Source of the DNA: Hippophae tibetana
Lineage: Eukaryota > Streptophyta > Magnoliopsida > Rosales > Elaeagnaceae
Direction of reading: 5' to 3'
Length of the DNA stretch: 64,000 bases
NCBI GenBank assembly: GCA_037013495.1
Contig: CM072801.1
Coordinates: 107,453,816-107,517,815, forward strand
Within the stretch, counting starts at the first letter, position 1. Each line of letters opens with the position of its first letter. Shown here in pieces: positions 59,689 to 64,000 of the stretch. The notes under the pieces are model-generated. The model saw nothing but the letters and a program-made list of their open reading frames with translations, was not told where the DNA came from and searched no databases. Both the position numbers and the translations under genes were made by a program.

Positions 59689-62312
59689 CAAATTAAAATC
59701 AGTTTAGATTTGATATTTTATAGTGGTCGTTTTGATGTATGACTTAAAATTTATAACAGTTTAAAGTTGGAACCTCAATAAATAATTTCTTTTTATTTAA
59801 ATTACAAACTCTTGAAATTTTGTTGTTTTTTATTCAGGAGCAAAGATAGGTTGAACACCGAAAACTAAAGAACAGGAAAATATTACAGTGAATTAAAAGA
59901 AAAGAACGAAATGAAATGGATATAAGAAAATAATGACAACAAAATCTAAAGAAAACAAAAGGCTTGTAGAAATATTTTTGTTTCTTTAATTGTGATTTGG
60001 AACAAAAGAATGCAAAAAACAATAAAATGGAAACGTTTGGTAAATCTAAAATTCAAAAAATAGATATATTAAGATAGATATTCTATTTGGGTAACCAAGG
60101 CTTCGATACCAAATGATACGAATCCTTTATGCGAACAATTTCGGAACCCATGAACTCAAATGAATGAGAAAGATTGAATTTCTAAGAACATGGTTAATAT
60201 AATCAAATTTGAACAATTAAGAGCACGATTAGAAAACCAAGAAAAAATGTGCGACCAAACTATAAGACATCGAAAAGTACTGTAAGCGATGGAATTGGGG
60301 TTCTAAAAAGTGGATAACATAACTATTTTTTCCTTTACGTTTTTGCAAATTAAAATGAGTTTAGATTTGATATTTTCTAATGGTCGTTTTGATGTATGAC
60401 TTAATAGTTATAAGAGTCTAATGTAGGAACCTCAATAAATAATTTCTTTTTTTCAAATTACGAACTCCAGAAATTTTGTTGTTTTTTATTCAGGAGCAAA
60501 GATAGGTTGAACATTGAAAACAAAAGAACAGGAAAATATTACAGTGAATTAAAAGAAAAGAACGAAATGAAATGCAAATATGAAAATAATGACAATAAAA
60601 TCAAAAGAAAACAAAAGACTTGTAGAAAAGTTTTGTTTCTTTAATTGTGATTTGGAACAAAAGAATGCTAAAAACAATAAAATGGAAAATTTTATTAAAT
60701 CTAAAATTCAAAAAATAGATGTATAAAGATAGATATACTATTTTGGGCAACCAAGGCTTCGATACCAAATGATACTGATCCTTTATGTGGACCATTTTGG
60801 AAACAATGAACTCAAAGGAATGAGAAAGATTGAATTGCTAAGAATATGGTTAATATCATCAAATTTGAACAATTAAGAACACGATTAGAAAACCATGAAA
60901 AATGTGCGACCAAACTATAAGACGTCGGAAAGAAGTGTAAGCGATGGAATTGGGGTTCTAAAAAGTGGATAACAGAACTATTTTTTCCTTTACGTTTTTG
61001 CAAATTAAAATCAGTTTAGATTTGATATTTTATAGTGGTCGTTTTGATGTATGACTTAAAAGTTATAACAGTTTAAAGTTGAAACCTCAATAAATAATTT
61101 CTTTTTATTTAAATTACGAACTCCTGAAATTTTGTTGTTTTTTATTCAGGAGCAAAGATAGGTTGAACACCGAAAACGAAAGAACAGGAAAATATTACAG
61201 TGAATTAAAAGAAAAGAACGAAATGAAATGGAAATAAGAAAATAATGACAACAAAATCTAAAGAAAACAAAAGACTTGTAGAAATATTTTTGTTTCTTTA
61301 ATTGTGATTTGGACCAAAAGAATGCAAAAAACAATAAAATGGAAACGTTTGGTAAATCTAAAATTCAAAAAATAGATATATTAAGATAGATATTCTATTT
61401 GGGTAACCAAGGCTTCGATACTAAATGATACGAATCCTTTATGCGAATAATTTCGGAACCCATGAACTCAAATGAATGAGAAAGATTGAATTTCTAAGAA
61501 CATGGTTAATATAATCAAATTTGAACAATTAAGAGCACGATTAGAAAACCAACCAAAAATGTTCGACCAAACTATAAGACATCGAAAAGTACTGTAAGCG
61601 ATGGAATTGGGGTTCTAAAAAGTGGATAACATAACTATTTTTTCCTTTACGTTTTTGCAAATTAAAATGAGTTTAGATTTGATATTTTCTAATGGTCGTT
61701 TTGATGTATGACTTAATAGTTATAACAGTCTAATGTAGGAACCTCAATAAATAATTTCTTTTTTTCAAATTACGAACTCCAAAAATTTTGTTGTTTTTTA
61801 TTCAGGAGCAAAGATAGGTTGAACATTGAAAACAAAAGAACAGGAAAATATTACAGTGAATTAAAAGAAAAGAACGAAATGAAATGCAAATATGAAAATA
61901 ATGACAATAAAATCAAAAGAAAACAAAAGACTTGTAGAAAAGTTTTGTTTCTTTAATTGTGATTTGGAACAAAAGAATGCTAAAAACAATAAAATGGAAA
62001 ATTTTATTAAATCTAAAATTCAAAAAATAGATGTATAAAGATAGATATACTATTTTGGGCAACCAAGGCTTCGATACCAAATGATAGTGATCCTTTATGT
62101 GGACCATTTTGGAAACAATGAACTCAAAGGAATGAGAAAGATTGAATTGCTAAGAATATGGTTAATATCATCAAATTTGAACAATTAAGAACACGATTAG
62201 AAAACCATGAAAAATGTGCGACCAAACTATAAGACGTCGGAAAGAAGTGTAAGCGATGGAATTGGGGTTCTAAAAAGTGGATAACAGAACTATTTTTTCC
62301 TTTACGTTTTTG
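59689..62312 (+). repeat. Satellite tetramer, copy 2 (2624 bp)
   Basis: Nearly identical to the previous 2624 bp; one visible difference is TTAAAATTTATAAC at 59744 against TTAAAAGTTATAAC at 57120. It is followed by an additional dimer that matches the second half of the unit. Confidence 0.85.
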
Positions 62313-64000
62313 CAAATTAAAATCAGTTTAGATTTGATATTTTATAGTGGTCGTTTTGATGTATGACTTAAAAGTTATAACAGTTTAAAGTTGAAACCTC
62401 AATAAATAATTTCTTTTTATTTAAATTACGAACTCCTGAAATTTTGTTGTTTTTTATTCAGGAGCAAAGATAGGTTGAACACCGAAAACGAAAGAACAGG
62501 AAAATATTACAGTGAATTAAAAGAAAAGAACGAAATGAAATGGAAATAAGAAAATAATGACAACAAAATCTAAAGAAAACAAAAGACTTGTAGAAATATT
62601 TTTGTTTCTTTAATTGTGATTTGGACCAAAAGAATGCAAAAAACAATAAAATGGAAACGTTTGGTAAATCTAAAATTCAAAAAATAGATATATTAAGATA
62701 GATATTCTATTTGGGTAACCAAGGCTTCGATACTAAATGATACGAATCCTTTATGCGAATAATTTCGGAACCCATGAACTCAAATGAATGAGAAAGATTG
62801 AATTTCTAAGAACATGGTTAATATAATCAAATTTGAACAATTAAGAGCACGATTAGAAAACCAACCAAAAATGTTCGACCAAACTATAAGACATCGAAAA
62901 GTACTGTAAGCGATGGAATTGGGGTTCTAAAAAGTGGATAACATAACTATTTTTTCCTTTACGTTTTTGCAAATTAAAATGAGTTTAGATTTGATATTTT
63001 CTAATGGTCGTTTTGATGTATGACTTAATAGTTATAACAGTCTAATGTAGGAACCTCAATAAATAATTTCTTTTTTTCAAATTAAGAACTCCAGAAATTT
63101 TGTTGTTTTTTATTCAGGAGCAAAGATAGGTTGAACATTGAAAACAAAAGAACAGGAAAATATTACAATGAATTAAAAGAAAAGAATGAAATGAAATGCA
63201 AATATGAAAATAATGACAATAAAATCAAAAGAAAACAAAAGACTTGTAGAAAAGTTTTGTTTCTTTAGTTGTGATTTGGAACAAAAGAATGCAAAAAACA
63301 ATAAAATGGAAAATTTTATTAAATCTAAAATTCAAAAAATAGATTTATAAAGATAGATATACTATTTTGGGCAACCAAGGCTTCGATACCAAATGATAGT
63401 GATCTTTTATGCGGATCATTTTGGAAACAATGAACACAAAGGAATGAGAATGATTGAATTGCTAAGAACATGGTTAATATAATCAAATTTGAACAATTAA
63501 GAACACGATTAGAAAACCATGAAAAATGTGCGACCAAACTATAAGACGTCGGAAATAAGTGTAAGCGATGGAATTGGGGTTCTAAAAAGTGGATAACAGA
63601 ACTATTTTTTCCTTTACGTTTTTGCAAATTAAAATCAGTTTATATTTGATATTTTATAATGGTTGTTTTGATGTATGACTTAATAGTTATAACAGTCTAA
63701 TGTTGGAACCTCAATAAATAATTTCTTTTTTTCAAATTACGAACTCCAGAAATTTTGTTGTTTTTTATTCAGGAGCAAAGATAGGTTGAACACCGAAAAC
63801 GAAAGAACAGGAAAATATTACAATGAATTAAAAGAAAAGAACGAAATCAAATGCAAATAAGAAAATAATGACAACAAAATCTAAAGAAAACAAAAGACTT
63901 GTAGAAATATTTTTGTTTCTTTAATTGTGATTTGGACCAAAAGAATGCAAAAAACAGTAAAATGGAAACGTTTGGTAAATCTAAAATTCAAAAAATAGAT
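62313..64000 (+). repeat. Extra dimer copy and window edge
   Basis: The AACGAAAG-type dimer recurs at 62458 (a third copy after 58522 and 61146). From about 63090 the sequence drifts toward less similar monomers while keeping the 1312-bp register (63770). The satellite continues past the window end. Confidence 0.85.

Larger units (their letters stand above)
32008..64000 (+). repeat. Satellite array, right block (about 49 head-to-tail monomers)
   Basis: The same satellite resumes after the LTR and runs to the window end in the same orientation. Anchors fall near 32282, 32917, 33551, 34203, 34856, 35512, 36168, 36824, 37459, 38110 and onward, with monomers of 634-637 bp or 651-656 bp. No gene, RNA gene or second transposon interrupts it. 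Minus-strand ORFs of 60-100 codons recur once per monomer and are by-products of the repeat. Confidence 0.97.

Noticed and set aside
32384..63627. Recurring minus-strand 60- to 100-codon ORFs in the right array
   Set aside because: Same reason: several overlapping frames of the same monomer are open by chance and lost in neighbouring copies.

Overview
This window is repeat-dominated plant nuclear DNA, most likely from a dicot and heterochromatic (pericentromeric, centromeric or knob-like). I cannot name the species. It has two components: a long head-to-tail satellite array, and one LTR retrotransposon inserted in it. I see no host gene, no structural RNA gene and no CRISPR.

Layout. Bases 1-21124 are satellite, about 33 AT-rich monomers in one orientation. 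Bases 21125-32007 are a Ty3/gypsy (Metaviridae) element of the Athila clade, transcribed from the minus strand. Bases 32008-64000 are the same satellite in the same orientation, about 49 more monomers. Two monomer lengths occur (about 636 and about 651-656 bp), separated mainly by a 15-bp indel. Higher-order organisation differs by region. Bases 1-7664 hold two nearly identical 3832-bp hexamers. Shortened 4-mer and 3-mer versions follow up to about 12149. Diverged monomers fill 14.9-21.1 kb. On the right there are a dimer block near 34.5-36.8 kb, a 1308-bp dimer duplication (42.5-45.1 kb), a 1964-bp trimer duplication (44.8-48.7 kb), and a 1312-bp dimer register from 53.3 kb to the end that has itself been duplicated as a 2624-bp tetramer (57.1-62.3 kb).

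The retroelement, in its own 5'-to-3' direction (right to left): a 2098-bp 5' LTR with TGATGA/TCATCA ends, whose U3 carries 16/19-bp tandem repeats, a pair of TGACGTCA sites and a TATA box; a tRNA-Asp-type primer binding site; an AT-rich leader with two covarying hairpins; a stand-alone 445-residue Gag-like ORF; a spacer with a conserved stem-loop/GGGAGG motif; an uninterrupted 1723-residue Gag-Pol ORF (Gag, protease, RT, RNase H, DD35E integrase); and about 1.1 kb of 3' non-coding sequence carrying the same stem-loop/GGGAGG motif. There is no env-like ORF and no 3' LTR. The element is bounded by a 156-bp direct repeat of satellite instead of a short target duplication.

The most interesting point is the double-Gag architecture. 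The two Gag paralogues have lost different parts: the upstream one has Tyr in place of the first two zinc-knuckle Cys, while the downstream one keeps the knuckle but lacks the NPGWR/HPNFSW segment. This could reflect division of labour between two Gags, or decay of a relic copy. The window alone cannot decide.
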